Assembly (NCBI GenBank): GCA_900315015.1
Contig: OMXJ01000007.1
Location: 1-64,000, forward strand
Direction: 5' to 3'
Source of the DNA: an uncultured Eubacteriales bacterium
GTDB taxonomy: Bacteria; Bacillota; Clostridia; Lachnospirales; Lachnospiraceae
Length of the DNA: 64,000 nt
Shown here: one piece after another, positions 34,364 to 42,575 of the stretch
Position numbering within the stretch: position 1 is the first letter of the stretch
Layout: the number at the start of each line of letters is the position of its first letter
Notes under the pieces: generated by a model
What the model saw: the letters and a program-made list of their open reading frames with translations, nothing else
Database searches by the model: none
What the model was told of the DNA's origin: nothing
Made by a program: the position numbers and the translations under genes

Positions 34364-36981
34364 ATAACGATAGATATACGACCAGTGCAAGACAGGCAAT
34401 TAATGATTCAAAGTCAGTAGCTGCAAGGCTTGGAGTCGGCTTTGTTGGCACAGAGCATATTTTGATGGCTCTTGCTGAAACTTCAGGAACAGCGCAGAGC
34501 GTTCTGAATGCTAATGGAGTTACAGCCAATAAGCTTATCGAGATGGCTAAATTATTCATTAAGGATAAGGATAGCGATGTAGGCGTAATGGATGATGAAT
34601 CCTTTACTCCAAAGACTAGAAGAGTGCTTGATAATGCTGTAAAGGAAGCTAATAAAATGGGAGCTGATCTTGCAGGAACTGAGCATATTCTTTTAGCTCT
34701 GCTTAAGGAGAATGATTCAACTGCACATGGTCTTCTTACATCTTTAAATGCTAATGTAAATAAGATCTTTACGGATCTTCGTGCAGCAATGGGCATGGAT
34801 CCAAGGCTTAATAATAAAAAGCCGGGGATGGGCGGCATGTATTCCGGGGCTGGCAGCTCTTTTATGAAGAATGCTACCGGAATGGGAAGCAGCAGTATGC
34901 TTGCTCAATATTCTAGAAACCTTACGGAATATGCTCGTGAGGGAAAGCTTGATCCTGTCATTGGCAGAGAAAAGGAAATTGAAAGAGTGATCCAGATCCT
35001 TACAAGAAGGACTAAGAATAATCCTTGTCTTGTCGGAGAGCCTGGTGTTGGTAAGACTGCTGTTGCAGAGGGGCTTGCAGAAAAAATTGTTTCTGGTGAT
35101 GTGCCTGATGTAATTGCAGGAAAGACTCTTCTTACTTTAGACCTTTCAGCCATGGTTGCTGGTTCTAAGTACAGAGGCGAGTTTGAGGAGAGAATCAAGA
35201 GATGTATCAGTGAAGTAATGCAGGATGGAAATATTCTTCTTTTCATTGATGAGCTTCATACAATAATAGGAGCTGGTAATGCCGAGGGAAGCCTTGATGC
35301 TTCAAGTATCTTAAAGCCTAGCCTTGCTAGAGGTGAGCTTCAGGTTATCGGTGCTACAACTCTTGATGAGTATAGAAAGCATATTGAAAAGGATGCTGCC
35401 CTTGAAAGACGGTTTCAGCCGGTTACGGTTGAAGAGCCTAGCAAGGAGGAGACCTTTGAAATTCTTAAGGGGCTCCGTGAGACATATGAGAATCATCACC
35501 GTGTTATTATCACGGATGATGCGCTTAAAGCAGCTGTTGAGCTTTCAGCGCGTTATATAAATGATAGATTCCTTCCGGATAAGGCTATTGACGTAATGGA
35601 TGAGGCTGCATCAAAGGTAAGGCTTCAGACTTATGTTCCTTCACCTGAAATGCAGGAAATTAAGGATAAAATCAATGAGGTCAATAATCAGAAGGAAGCA
35701 GCTATAGCTAGTGAGGCCTTCGAGAGAGCTTCTGAGCTCAAGACAGAGGCTGCAGCACTTCAGGAAAAACTTGATGAGCTGGTGGAGAAAAAGCAGAAAA
35801 AGCAGCAGGAGATTCAGCTTTTAGTTACTGAAAATGAAATTGCCGATGTCGTGGCAATGTGGACAAAGATTCCAGTGAAGAAGCTTAAAGAGGATGAAAA
35901 GGCAAGATTGTTAAAGCTTGAGGAGACTCTTCATGAAAGAGTTGTAAGTCAGGCCGAGGCAGTAACTGCTGTTGCAAAGGCCATCAGAAGAGGCCGCACA
36001 GGACTTAAGGATCCTAAGCGTCCTATCGGTTCTTTCTTATTCCTTGGACCTACTGGTGTGGGTAAGACAGAGCTTTCAAAGGCTCTAGCTCAGGCAATGT
36101 TCGGCAATGAAAATGCCATGATACGTGTTGATATGTCTGAGTACATGGAAAAGGAGAGCGTTTCTAAGATGATAGGCTCTGCTCCTGGCTATGTTGGCTA
36201 TGAGGAGGGCGGTCAGCTCAGTGAAAAGGTAAGGAGAAATCCTTATTCTGTAGTGCTCTTTGATGAAATTGAAAAGGCTCATCCGGATGTATTTAATGTT
36301 CTTCTTCAGGTGCTTGACGATGGACATATTACCGATTCACAGGGAAGAAAGGTGGATTTCAAGAATACCATCATTATCTTGACTTCTAATGCTGGCGCTT
36401 CTAATATTGTTTCCCCTAAGCATTTAGGCTTTGGTGCCGGAAATGATGAGAAGGCTAATTATGAAAAAATGAAGACAGATGTCATGGATGAGGTGAAGAG
36501 AATGTTCAAGCCTGAATTCCTGAACAGAATCGATGACATAATTGTATTTAAGCAGCTTAATAAGGATGACATCCGTCAGATTGTTGAGATACTTACTCTT
36601 CAGCTATCAAAGCGCTGCAATGAGCAGATGAATCTAAATCTCGACATTACAGAGGCAATGAAGGATTATCTTGCTGATAAGGGATATGATGAAAAATATG
36701 GCGCAAGACCTCTTAAGCGTGCCATTCAGACAGAGCTTGAGGATAATCTTGCTGAGGCTCTTTTAGCAGAGAAGATAAAGGCATCAGATACCGTTAAGTG
36801 TGATGTTAAGGACGGTAAGGTAATAATTGAAGCTGAAAAGAAAAAGGCAGCGCGTGCCGTAAAGGGAAAGAGCGAGGAAGGTGCTGCACCTAAAGCAGCA
36901 AAGAAGGCCGTTAAGGCTAAGGCAGGAAATACTGCCACAAAGACTGCGAAAAGCAGAAAAACTACTAAAAAAAATAATTAA
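34360..36981 (+). CDS. clpC: ClpC-type AAA+ unfoldase
   Basis: Hsp100 ATPase that unfolds proteins for ClpP. Two N-domain repeats carry GTEHIL with E32 and E108, matching the phospho-arginine pocket residues E32 and E106 of B. subtilis ClpC. First Walker A GEPGVGKT is near 226, a UVR-containing middle domain near 425-470, second Walker A GPTGVGKT near 563. The last 45 residues or so are a Lys/Ala-rich extension absent from typical ClpC. AAAGGA precedes the start. Intact pArg pockets argue that arginine marking still matters here. Confidence 0.95.
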   Translation: MNNDRYTTSARQAINDSKSVAARLGVGFVGTEHILMALAETSGTAQSVLNANGVTANKLIEMAKLFIKDKDSDVGVMDDESFTPKTRRVLDNAVKEANKMGADLAGTEHILLALLKENDSTAHGLLTSLNANVNKIFTDLRAAMGMDPRLNNKKPGMGGMYSGAGSSFMKNATGMGSSSMLAQYSRNLTEYAREGKLDPVIGREKEIERVIQILTRRTKNNPCLVGEPGVGKTAVAEGLAEKIVSGDVPDVIAGKTLLTLDLSAMVAGSKYRGEFEERIKRCISEVMQDGNILLFIDELHTIIGAGNAEGSLDASSILKPSLARGELQVIGATTLDEYRKHIEKDAALERRFQPVTVEEPSKEETFEILKGLRETYENHHRVIITDDALKAAVELSARYINDRFLPDKAIDVMDEAASKVRLQTYVPSPEMQEIKDKINEVNNQKEAAIASEAFERASELKTEAAALQEKLDELVEKKQKKQQEIQLLVTENEIADVVAMWTKIPVKKLKEDEKARLLKLEETLHERVVSQAEAVTAVAKAIRRGRTGLKDPKRPIGSFLFLGPTGVGKTELSKALAQAMFGNENAMIRVDMSEYMEKESVSKMIGSAPGYVGYEEGGQLSEKVRRNPYSVVLFDEIEKAHPDVFNVLLQVLDDGHITDSQGRKVDFKNTIIILTSNAGASNIVSPKHLGFGAGNDEKANYEKMKTDVMDEVKRMFKPEFLNRIDDIIVFKQLNKDDIRQIVEILTLQLSKRCNEQMNLNLDITEAMKDYLADKGYDEKYGARPLKRAIQTELEDNLAEALLAEKIKASDTVKCDVKDGKVIIEAEKKKAARAVKGKSEEGAAPKAAKKAVKAKAGNTATKTAKSRKTTKKNN

Positions 36982-36992
36982 TGGAGGGCTAT

Positions 36993-37403
36993 ATGAGCTA
37001 CGAATTAATTGAGAAGAACGCAAATGACACTTTATCCTTTGGAGATTTTACATTAAATGAAAAGAAAAAGGTTTCTGATTTTGAATTTGATGGAGCAAAG
37101 TATAAGGTTAAGACATATAATGAACTTACCAGACTTGAAAAGAATGAGATTTTTGCTTATGAATCAGAACCAGGCTCAAGAGTAGAAAATTATAAGGCTA
37201 TTGGTGATACTATTGAATTTAATGTTAAGGCAGGAGAAGATGTTCAGATAACCCTCGGCGTTGAAGCTGACTCAGAGTATGAAGTTACTGTTTCAGGAGA
37301 GAAGCTTGGAAAGATGGCAACTAATATTTCAGGTAAGCTTGTACTTAGCATTGAGATGAAGAATCCTGATGCTGGAGTTGATGTGAAAGTAGTAAAATGC
37401 TAA
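36993..37403 (+). CDS. Unrecognised small beta-rich protein between clpC and radA
   Basis: I do not recognise this 136-residue protein. It is acidic, alternates short charged and hydrophobic stretches (IEFNVKAGEDVQITLGVEA, VSGEKLGKMATNISGKLVLSIEM) and has no signal peptide, so a cytoplasmic beta sandwich is likely. ATG 36993 follows GGAGGG; the ATG at 36981 lies before that site. It begins 11 bases after clpC and overlaps radA by 7 bases, so it is translated in this operon. Confidence 0.7.
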   Translation: MSYELIEKNANDTLSFGDFTLNEKKKVSDFEFDGAKYKVKTYNELTRLEKNEIFAYESEPGSRVENYKAIGDTIEFNVKAGEDVQITLGVEADSEYEVTVSGEKLGKMATNISGKLVLSIEMKNPDAGVDVKVVKC

Positions 37404-38866
37404 AAGATAAGACAGTGTTTTTTTGTAAGGAATGCGGCTATGAATCTGCTAAATGGTTAGGACAATGTCCGGCATGTAAGGCCTGGGATTCATTTGTTGA
37501 AGCTCCGGCTCAGTCTAAAAAAAGAGGCGTTAGCAGTGCGGCATCCCTTAAAAGCTCTGCGCGAGGTGCAATAAATGGAGGTCTAACCAGGAATGTACCT
37601 GTTAAGCTCTCTGATATTGTAAGCGTTAAGGAGCATAGAGATAAAATTGGAATAGAGGAACTAGACAGAGTCCTTGGCGGAGGAATCGTCAAGGGCTCAC
37701 TGGTCCTTGTTGGCGGAGACCCTGGAATAGGAAAGTCCACCTTGCTTCTTCAGATGAGCGGTAAGCTTTCTGACAATGGGAAAAAGGTACTTTATGTTTC
37801 CGGAGAGGAATCTCTTAAGCAGGTAAAGCTCCGTGCTGATAGATTAGGTGAGTTCAAGGGGCCCCTCTCCATTATTTCAGAGACAGACCTTGATATCATC
37901 GAATCGGCCATAGAAAATTCAGAGCCGGATGTCGTTGTTGTGGATTCGATTCAGACAATGTACAGAGGAGAACTTGATTCTGCTCCGGGCTCGGTAGGTC
38001 AGGTAAGGGAAACGACAGCTACTCTCATGCGCATTGCTAAGAGCCTTGAGATTACCATTTTCATTATCGGACATGTTACAAAAGAAGGTACGGTTGCTGG
38101 TCCTAAGGTGCTTGAGCATATGGTGGATACGGTGCTGTATTTTGAAGGAAGCGATTTTGCTTCCTATAGAATTTTAAGGGCCGTAAAGAACAGATTTGGA
38201 AGATCTAATGAAATAGGCGTATTTGAGATGGAGGGTGCTGGTCTTGCTGAGGTAAAGAATCCTTCGGAATATATGCTTGCAGGAATGCCGGATAATGAGC
38301 CGGGTTCCATTGTCGCTGCAACCCTTGAGGGTACTAGGACAATCCTTGTTGAGGTGCAGTCGCTCGTTGCACAGACAAATATGAATATACCAAGAAGAAC
38401 CTCTACTGGTGCTGATTATAACAGAGTGGGTCTTCTTATTGCGGTCATAGAAAAGAGGCTTGGAATCAAGCTTTCCTTCTGCGATGTGTTCATAAATATT
38501 GCTGGTGGTCTTAGGATAAATGAGCCTGCAGTAGATCTTGCAATAGTGGTTGCAATTCTTTCTAGCTATTACAACAAGCCTATAGAAAAGGGCGTGGTTG
38601 TTTTTGGCGAGGTAGGACTTACCGGTGAGGTACGTGCGGTTACTCAGGCTAAGGACCGTGTTGAAGGTGCTTTAAAGATGGGTTATTCTCAGTGCATCAT
38701 GCCGGAGGCAGATAAGACTTCACGCTCGATGCAGAACTATATTAAGGAAAAGGTCGAGCAGAGCCGCGAAAGAAAGATGGGTGAAGCAGCCAATAATAAG
38801 TCAAGAGGAATGAAATTAATAGGCATTAGTAATATTAGAGATCTGGTCAGCTTTTTTCAGAGTTGA
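37397..38866 (+). CDS. radA: DNA repair protein RadA (Sms)
   Basis: Hexameric helicase that promotes branch migration in recombination. It has a zinc finger C10/C13/C24/C27, Walker A GGDPGIGKS near 105-113, the RadA motif KNRFG near 264-268, and a C-terminal Lon-like domain (GLTGEVRAV). The 489 residues include a Lys/Ser-rich linker after the finger. Its ATG overlaps the stop of the previous gene (ATGCTAA), implying translational coupling. In B. subtilis radA also follows clpC, so this order is conserved. Confidence 0.96.
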   Translation: MLKDKTVFFCKECGYESAKWLGQCPACKAWDSFVEAPAQSKKRGVSSAASLKSSARGAINGGLTRNVPVKLSDIVSVKEHRDKIGIEELDRVLGGGIVKGSLVLVGGDPGIGKSTLLLQMSGKLSDNGKKVLYVSGEESLKQVKLRADRLGEFKGPLSIISETDLDIIESAIENSEPDVVVVDSIQTMYRGELDSAPGSVGQVRETTATLMRIAKSLEITIFIIGHVTKEGTVAGPKVLEHMVDTVLYFEGSDFASYRILRAVKNRFGRSNEIGVFEMEGAGLAEVKNPSEYMLAGMPDNEPGSIVAATLEGTRTILVEVQSLVAQTNMNIPRRTSTGADYNRVGLLIAVIEKRLGIKLSFCDVFINIAGGLRINEPAVDLAIVVAILSSYYNKPIEKGVVVFGEVGLTGEVRAVTQAKDRVEGALKMGYSQCIMPEADKTSRSMQNYIKEKVEQSRERKMGEAANNKSRGMKLIGISNIRDLVSFFQS

Positions 38867-38890
38867 AATTTTAGAAATCTCTGTTATAAT
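38863..38890 (+). promoter_or_regulatory. Promoter of the SH3 lipoprotein
   Basis: TTGAAA at 38863-38868 (overlapping the radA stop), 16-base spacer, TATAAT at 38885-38890. Confidence 0.8.
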
Positions 38891-38987
38891 GTATATGGAT
38901 CTACTTTTTTTAATTTGATGATAAGTAATTAGAGCGGGATTTTTAGAGCTTAAATGTATTTGATATGATAATGGAGGTAGCAGGTCT

Positions 38988-39485
38988 ATGAATAAAAGAG
39001 GGCTGATAAAAAAGCTTGCACTTATGGCTATGACCGCAGGAACTGTTTTTTGCATGACGGGCTGCGGAGGTAAAAAGGCAGATACAGCAGCAACGCTTCT
39101 TAGTGAAGTAGAGCTTACTGCATATGCGCATGTTGTAAACGCTGATGATGCAGAGCCATCACCTTCACCTGAGCCAACTACGACCACAGCTGCTTCAGAA
39201 TCAGATAAGGTCACAGATGAGCTTATTGGCACTGTAGATGAGGACGGATATATTTATACTAAGGATAAGGTGTATATAAATGCAACTACACTCAATTTCC
39301 GTTCCGGTCCTTCTACTGATGCAGATAAGATATATACAGCTTCTACAAATGAAGTTTTCCTTAGAATATCTAAGGGTCCTGATGGCTGGGATAAAATTGA
39401 GTATAATGGAGAAATTGTATATGCTTTTTCTGAATATTTAAAGCCGGTTGAGACAGAGAGCAGCACAGAGGAAGTTACTGAGTGA
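38988..39485 (+). CDS. Small SH3-domain lipoprotein
   Basis: Lipoprotein signal with lipobox MTGC near residue 25, then a Pro/Thr/Ser-rich spacer. One bacterial SH3 domain follows (residues 85-150; YINATTLNFRSGPSTDADKI) and an acidic end. Probably sits on the outer membrane face and contacts peptidoglycan. No catalytic domain. Ribosome site GGAGGT at 38972-38977. Confidence 0.82.
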   Translation: MNKRGLIKKLALMAMTAGTVFCMTGCGGKKADTAATLLSEVELTAYAHVVNADDAEPSPSPEPTTTTAASESDKVTDELIGTVDEDGYIYTKDKVYINATTLNFRSGPSTDADKIYTASTNEVFLRISKGPDGWDKIEYNGEIVYAFSEYLKPVETESSTEEVTE

Positions 39486-39738
39486 TTTATTTGTGGGTTT
39501 TGTTTTTGTAAGATTTGTAAGTTCAGACTTTTAGAAGTATAGAAGTTTATAAGTACCAAATTTAGATGTGAAAATCTGAAGTATGAGATCAAATTTTCAC
39601 GAAAATTACTTAAATAGTACAAAAATATTAGCCAGTTAAAATTACTTAAAATTCATATAGTTTTCAAGTAGATATTTTTGAGCGCTTTGCAACGATTTCT
39701 AGAAGTGCTAATTACAATAGGAGATGAATATAAAGGCG

Positions 39739-39776
39739 GGCGGTACGCAAAAAATAAAGCGTACCGCCTGTTTTGT
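39739..39776 (+). terminator. Intrinsic terminator in the long gap
   Basis: GGCGGTACGC (39739-39748) and its complement (39759-39768) with a 10-base A-rich loop, followed by TGTTTTGTTTG. It lies 250 bases after the SH3 lipoprotein. Confidence 0.85.
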
Positions 39777-39855
39777 TTGTGAAATGTTTATAAATTTATC
39801 TTGGGAATATGCAAAAAACAACTTGTTTGTTAACAAAAACTTGCTAAAAATAAAC

Positions 39856-39869
39856 TGAAAACACTTGCA
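39856..39869. promoter_or_regulatory. cre-like site 1
   Basis: TGAAAACACTTGCA: two mismatches to the CcpA consensus TGWAANCGNTNWCA. Confidence 0.4.
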
Positions 39870-39877
39870 TTTGGAAC

Positions 39878-39891
39878 TGGAAACGATTTCA
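39878..39891. promoter_or_regulatory. cre-like site 2
   Basis: TGGAAACGATTTCA matches the CcpA consensus at 13 of 14 positions and lies just upstream of promoter P1. Confidence 0.65.
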
Positions 39892-39900
39892 TATTAATTT

Positions 39901-39929
39901 TTGTATAAATTTTAATGCTGCAATATAAT
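39901..39929 (+). promoter_or_regulatory. HPr-like gene promoter P1
   Basis: TTGTAT at 39901-39906, 17-base spacer, TATAAT at 39924-39929; distal promoter with a leader near 485 bases. Confidence 0.65.
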
Positions 39930-40080
39930 TTTTATTGTGAAATATGTACAAGATTTGGGTTATTTGACTGTTAATGCTTTACAGGCGGGTGTAATAGTTG
40001 CACGAAAATACATACGAAAATAGTGTTAAAATTGTAAGAAATGACGATGATAATACTTTTTTTTACAATTTTCAGAGCGC

Positions 40081-40120
40081 AACCGGTTTACTTGACATTT
40101 TAACTCCTTTATGATTTAAT
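40081..40120 (+). promoter_or_regulatory. HPr-like gene promoter P2 with AACCGGTT core
   Basis: TTGACA at 40092-40097, 17-base spacer, TTTAAT at 40115-40120. The palindrome AACCGGTT (40081-40088), a core seen in LacI-family operators, ends 3 bases before the -35. Confidence 0.65.
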
Positions 40121-40154
40121 AATGCAAACACTGAGAGTGAAGCCCTACTCTCGA

Positions 40155-40168
40155 TGAAAACACTTACA
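40155..40168. promoter_or_regulatory. cre-like site 3, in the leader
   Basis: TGAAAACACTTACA differs from the CcpA consensus at one position (CG to CA). Being about 28 bases downstream of the P2 start, it could act as a roadblock. Confidence 0.5.
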
Positions 40169-40421
40169 AATGGGAAGTGCTTTCGTTGCAGTAACAAATG
40201 TTACAGGATAATGTTTTTATTTGGAATTTAGGTTAAAATGTTTAGATCCTGTGATATGAGCTTTACTTCTTAGTTTTACATACATTTGTTTTTGAACGAC
40301 AATTATGTAACAGGTATCTAAGATGGTTAGATACTAGAGGATGAGAGCATTTGACCTTGCAGAATACTTGGGCTGCTAGGTCCCGCATTGAGGAGCGGAT
40401 TTAAACTGGAGGAATTTAAAA

Positions 40422-40649
40422 ATGGAGAACGCAAATACAAAGTTAGTTTTTAGACAGCCAGAACAGGTTAAGGAATTTGTTAGAGCAGCTGAAAAGTGTG
40501 ATTTTGATATCGATGTTGTTTACAACAAGGTTATTGTTGATGCAAAGTCATTCCTTGGTGTACTCAGCCTTATCTCACTTCCTGTTTTCGTTAAGGCTTA
40601 TGGTGAGAATCATGAGTTCATGAACGTTTGTCAGAAGTTTGCAGCTTAA
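40422..40649 (+). CDS. HPr-like protein without His15 (Crh-like)
   Basis: A 75-residue protein of the HPr fold. The regulatory-serine motif is present as VDAKSFLGVLSL with Ser43 at the place of Ser46. The phosphotransfer motif HARPA is missing: the aligned stretch is VFRQPEQV, with Gln12 at the place of His15, as Gln replaces it in B. subtilis Crh. It therefore cannot carry PTS phosphate but could be a CcpA co-effector after Ser phosphorylation by HPrK. GGAGG precedes the ATG. The long leader and cre-like sites fit a role in carbon control (inference). Confidence 0.82.
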   Translation: MENANTKLVFRQPEQVKEFVRAAEKCDFDIDVVYNKVIVDAKSFLGVLSLISLPVFVKAYGENHEFMNVCQKFAA

Positions 40650-40676
40650 TTTAAAGTTTTTTATGTGTACCCAATA

Positions 40677-40717
40677 GAGCTTCGTCCACAAAAAACGGTG
40701 GATGAAGCTTTTTTTTG
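40677..40717 (+). terminator. Terminator after the HPr-like gene
   Basis: GAGCTTCGTCCAC pairs with GTGGATGAAGCTT around an A-rich loop, then eight T. The T run overlaps the -35 of the tgt promoter. Confidence 0.92.
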
Positions 40718-40743
40718 ACTTTATTTTTGTTTTGTGCTATACT
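40715..40743 (+). promoter_or_regulatory. Promoter of tgt
   Basis: TTGACT at 40715-40720, 17-base spacer, TATACT at 40738-40743, abutting the preceding terminator. Confidence 0.85.
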
Positions 40744-40816
40744 TTTCTTTCAAGAATTGAGGATGGCTCTTTTATATTATTTTTGAGCCGTTTTTTATAG
40801 AAGGGATTTGACTTTT

Positions 40817-41962
40817 ATGTATGAAATAATTACTACTGATGGAAAGGCAAAAAGAGCCAGACTCCATACAGTCCACGGGACAATAGAGACTCCTGTTTTC
40901 ATGAATGTTGGTACTAATGGTGCCATTAAGGGAGCAGTGGATGCTTTTGATTTAAGAAATATTGATACTCAGGTCGAGCTTTCAAATACGTACCATCTTC
41001 ATGTTTCTACTCCTGGAGATAAGGCAATCAAGGAGATGGGAGGCCTTCATAAGTATATGCACTGGGATGGTCCTATTCTTACGGATTCAGGTGGATTTCA
41101 GGTGTTTTCTTTGGCGAAGCTTCGTCATATAAAGGAAGAGGGAGTTAGCTTTAATTGCCATATCGATGGTAGAAAGATTTTTATGGGCCCTGAGGAGAGC
41201 ATGCAGATTCAGTCTAATCTTGGATCTACCATTGCAATGGCCTTTGATGAGTGCCCGAGGAGCACGCTTGATAGAGATTATATTCAAAAGTCAGTTGACA
41301 GGACTTATAGATGGCTTCTTCGCTGCAAGGCTGAGCATGATAGGTTAAATGCTCTTCCTGATACTGTAAATCCTAAGCAGCTTCTTTTTGGTATAAATCA
41401 GGGCGGCATTCTTCCTGATATAAGAGCTGAGCATGCAAAGAAGATTGCAGAGCTAGATCTTGATGGCTATGCACTTGGCGGACTTGCCGTTGGTGAAACT
41501 GCCGAGCAGATGTATCAGATTATTGAGTCTACCGTTCCATATCTTCCACAGAATAAGCCTACCTATCTTATGGGCGTAGGAACTCCTGTAAATATTTTAG
41601 AGGCTGTTGAGAGGGGTGTTGATTTCTTTGACTGTGTTTATCCATCTAGAAATGGAAGACATGGAAATGCTTATACTGATTATGGAAAGCTCAATCTTAA
41701 TAATCAAAAGTATGAAAAGGATGAGAGACCTATTGATGAAAAGTGCGGATGTCCGGCTTGCAGGAACGGCTTTTCAAGAAGCTATATCAGACATCTTTTA
41801 AAGGCCGGTGAAATGCTTGGCATGAGACTTTTAGTTCTTCATAATCTTTATTATTATAATCATCTTATGGAGAGAATAAGGGGAGCCATAGAAAGACATG
41901 AGTATCACGGCTTTAAAACTGAGCTTATTGATCAGATGACTAGAGGCATGAAGGAAAACTAA
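40817..41962 (+). CDS. tgt: tRNA-guanine transglycosylase
   Basis: Exchanges guanine 34 of GUN-anticodon tRNAs for preQ1 on the way to queuosine. DSGGFQVFSL holds Asp90 (general acid/base) and DCVYPSRNGRHG holds nucleophile Asp272. The zinc site is CGCPAC with a later His. 381 residues is normal. ATG 40817 has AAGGGA about 10 bases upstream; a TTG at 40808 is also in frame. It pairs functionally with queT at 10.7 kb and, as in many bacteria, precedes yajC. Confidence 0.96.
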   Translation: MYEIITTDGKAKRARLHTVHGTIETPVFMNVGTNGAIKGAVDAFDLRNIDTQVELSNTYHLHVSTPGDKAIKEMGGLHKYMHWDGPILTDSGGFQVFSLAKLRHIKEEGVSFNCHIDGRKIFMGPEESMQIQSNLGSTIAMAFDECPRSTLDRDYIQKSVDRTYRWLLRCKAEHDRLNALPDTVNPKQLLFGINQGGILPDIRAEHAKKIAELDLDGYALGGLAVGETAEQMYQIIESTVPYLPQNKPTYLMGVGTPVNILEAVERGVDFFDCVYPSRNGRHGNAYTDYGKLNLNNQKYEKDERPIDEKCGCPACRNGFSRSYIRHLLKAGEMLGMRLLVLHNLYYYNHLMERIRGAIERHEYHGFKTELIDQMTRGMKEN

Positions 41963-41974
41963 AAATATTTTTAG

Positions 41975-42003
41975 TTGAAATTAAATATTATATATGTTAT
42001 ACT
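41975..42003 (+). promoter_or_regulatory. Promoter of yajC
   Basis: TTGAAA at 41975-41980, 17-base spacer, TATACT at 41998-42003. Confidence 0.85.
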
Positions 42004-42087
42004 TATGAGCAGATTTTGCTTTTTGTGAATAAGATAATGCATAAAGCAGTTTTTCTTAATAAAGATAAAGAGTTTTTGGAGGTAATT

Positions 42088-42498
42088 ATGCACATGGTTT
42101 TAACAGCATCGACAGATGTAGCAGCAGCTGAGGGAGCAGGAGCTATCGGTTCTCTTATTTCTTTAATTTTACCATTAGGAATTTTAGTTCTGATGTATTT
42201 TATCATGATCCGTCCTGAGCAGAAGAGACAGAAGCAGTTAGATGCAATCGTTTCTGCTATCGAGGTAGGAGACGCAGTTGTTACATCAGGTGGTTTTTAT
42301 GGTGTAGTTATTGATATTCCTGATGATAAGGTTATAATTGTTGAGTTCGGTAATAACAAGAACTGCAGAATCCCTATGAAGCGTAATCATATAGTTGAGG
42401 TTGAAAAGCCAGGTCAGGCTGTTGATGACGGAAAGTCTTCTGAGAAGGAAGATTCAAAGGATGAAAAGAAGGGTCTTTTCGGAAAGAAGAAGGATTGA
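42088..42498 (+). CDS. yajC: Preprotein translocase accessory subunit YajC
   Basis: Single-helix membrane protein that associates with SecDF-YidC. Helix at residues 20-42 (ISLILPLGILVLMYFIMIRPEQKRQK start), then the YajC domain with VGDAVVTSGGFYGVV. The tail after residue 110 is charged and Lys-rich (ends KKGLFGKKKD). ATG 42088 is chosen for GGAGG 5 bases upstream. secD/secF are not in view. Confidence 0.93.
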   Translation: MHMVLTASTDVAAAEGAGAIGSLISLILPLGILVLMYFIMIRPEQKRQKQLDAIVSAIEVGDAVVTSGGFYGVVIDIPDDKVIIVEFGNNKNCRIPMKRNHIVEVEKPGQAVDDGKSSEKEDSKDEKKGLFGKKKD

Positions 42499-42543
42499 TT
42501 TTTCTTTAGTTAATATGTAAATAAATCAAAATTTATATAATTG

Positions 42544-42575
42544 CCGCAGAAGTTTTTGCTTCTGCGTTTTTTTTT
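42544..42575 (+). terminator. Terminator after yajC
   Basis: CGCAGAAG pairs with CTTCTGCG around TTTTTG, followed by nine T. The 3' arm and T run recur in degraded form to about 42645. Confidence 0.93.

Larger units (their letters stand above)
39486..40421. other. 936-base gene-free control region before the HPr-like gene
   Basis: No plausible gene. It contains a terminator (39739-39776), a perfect 12-bp palindrome TTTGTTAACAAA (39826-39837), three cre-like sequences, two promoters, an AACCGGTT core beside the second -35, and a leader of about 295 bases. The leader holds hairpins at about 40130-40151 (GAGAGT/ACTCTC) and 40314-40334 (GTATCTAA/TTAGATAC). I could not match the leader to a known riboswitch or small RNA. 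Confidence 0.7.

Noticed and set aside
40341-40379. 12-codon leader peptide before the HPr-like gene
   Set aside because: AGAGG is only one base from the ATG and the short frame shows no regulatory codon run.
40130-40421. Known riboswitch, T-box, SRP RNA, 6S RNA or RNase P RNA in the HPr leader
   Set aside because: None of the conserved cores of these RNAs could be found by eye; left as an unassigned structured leader.
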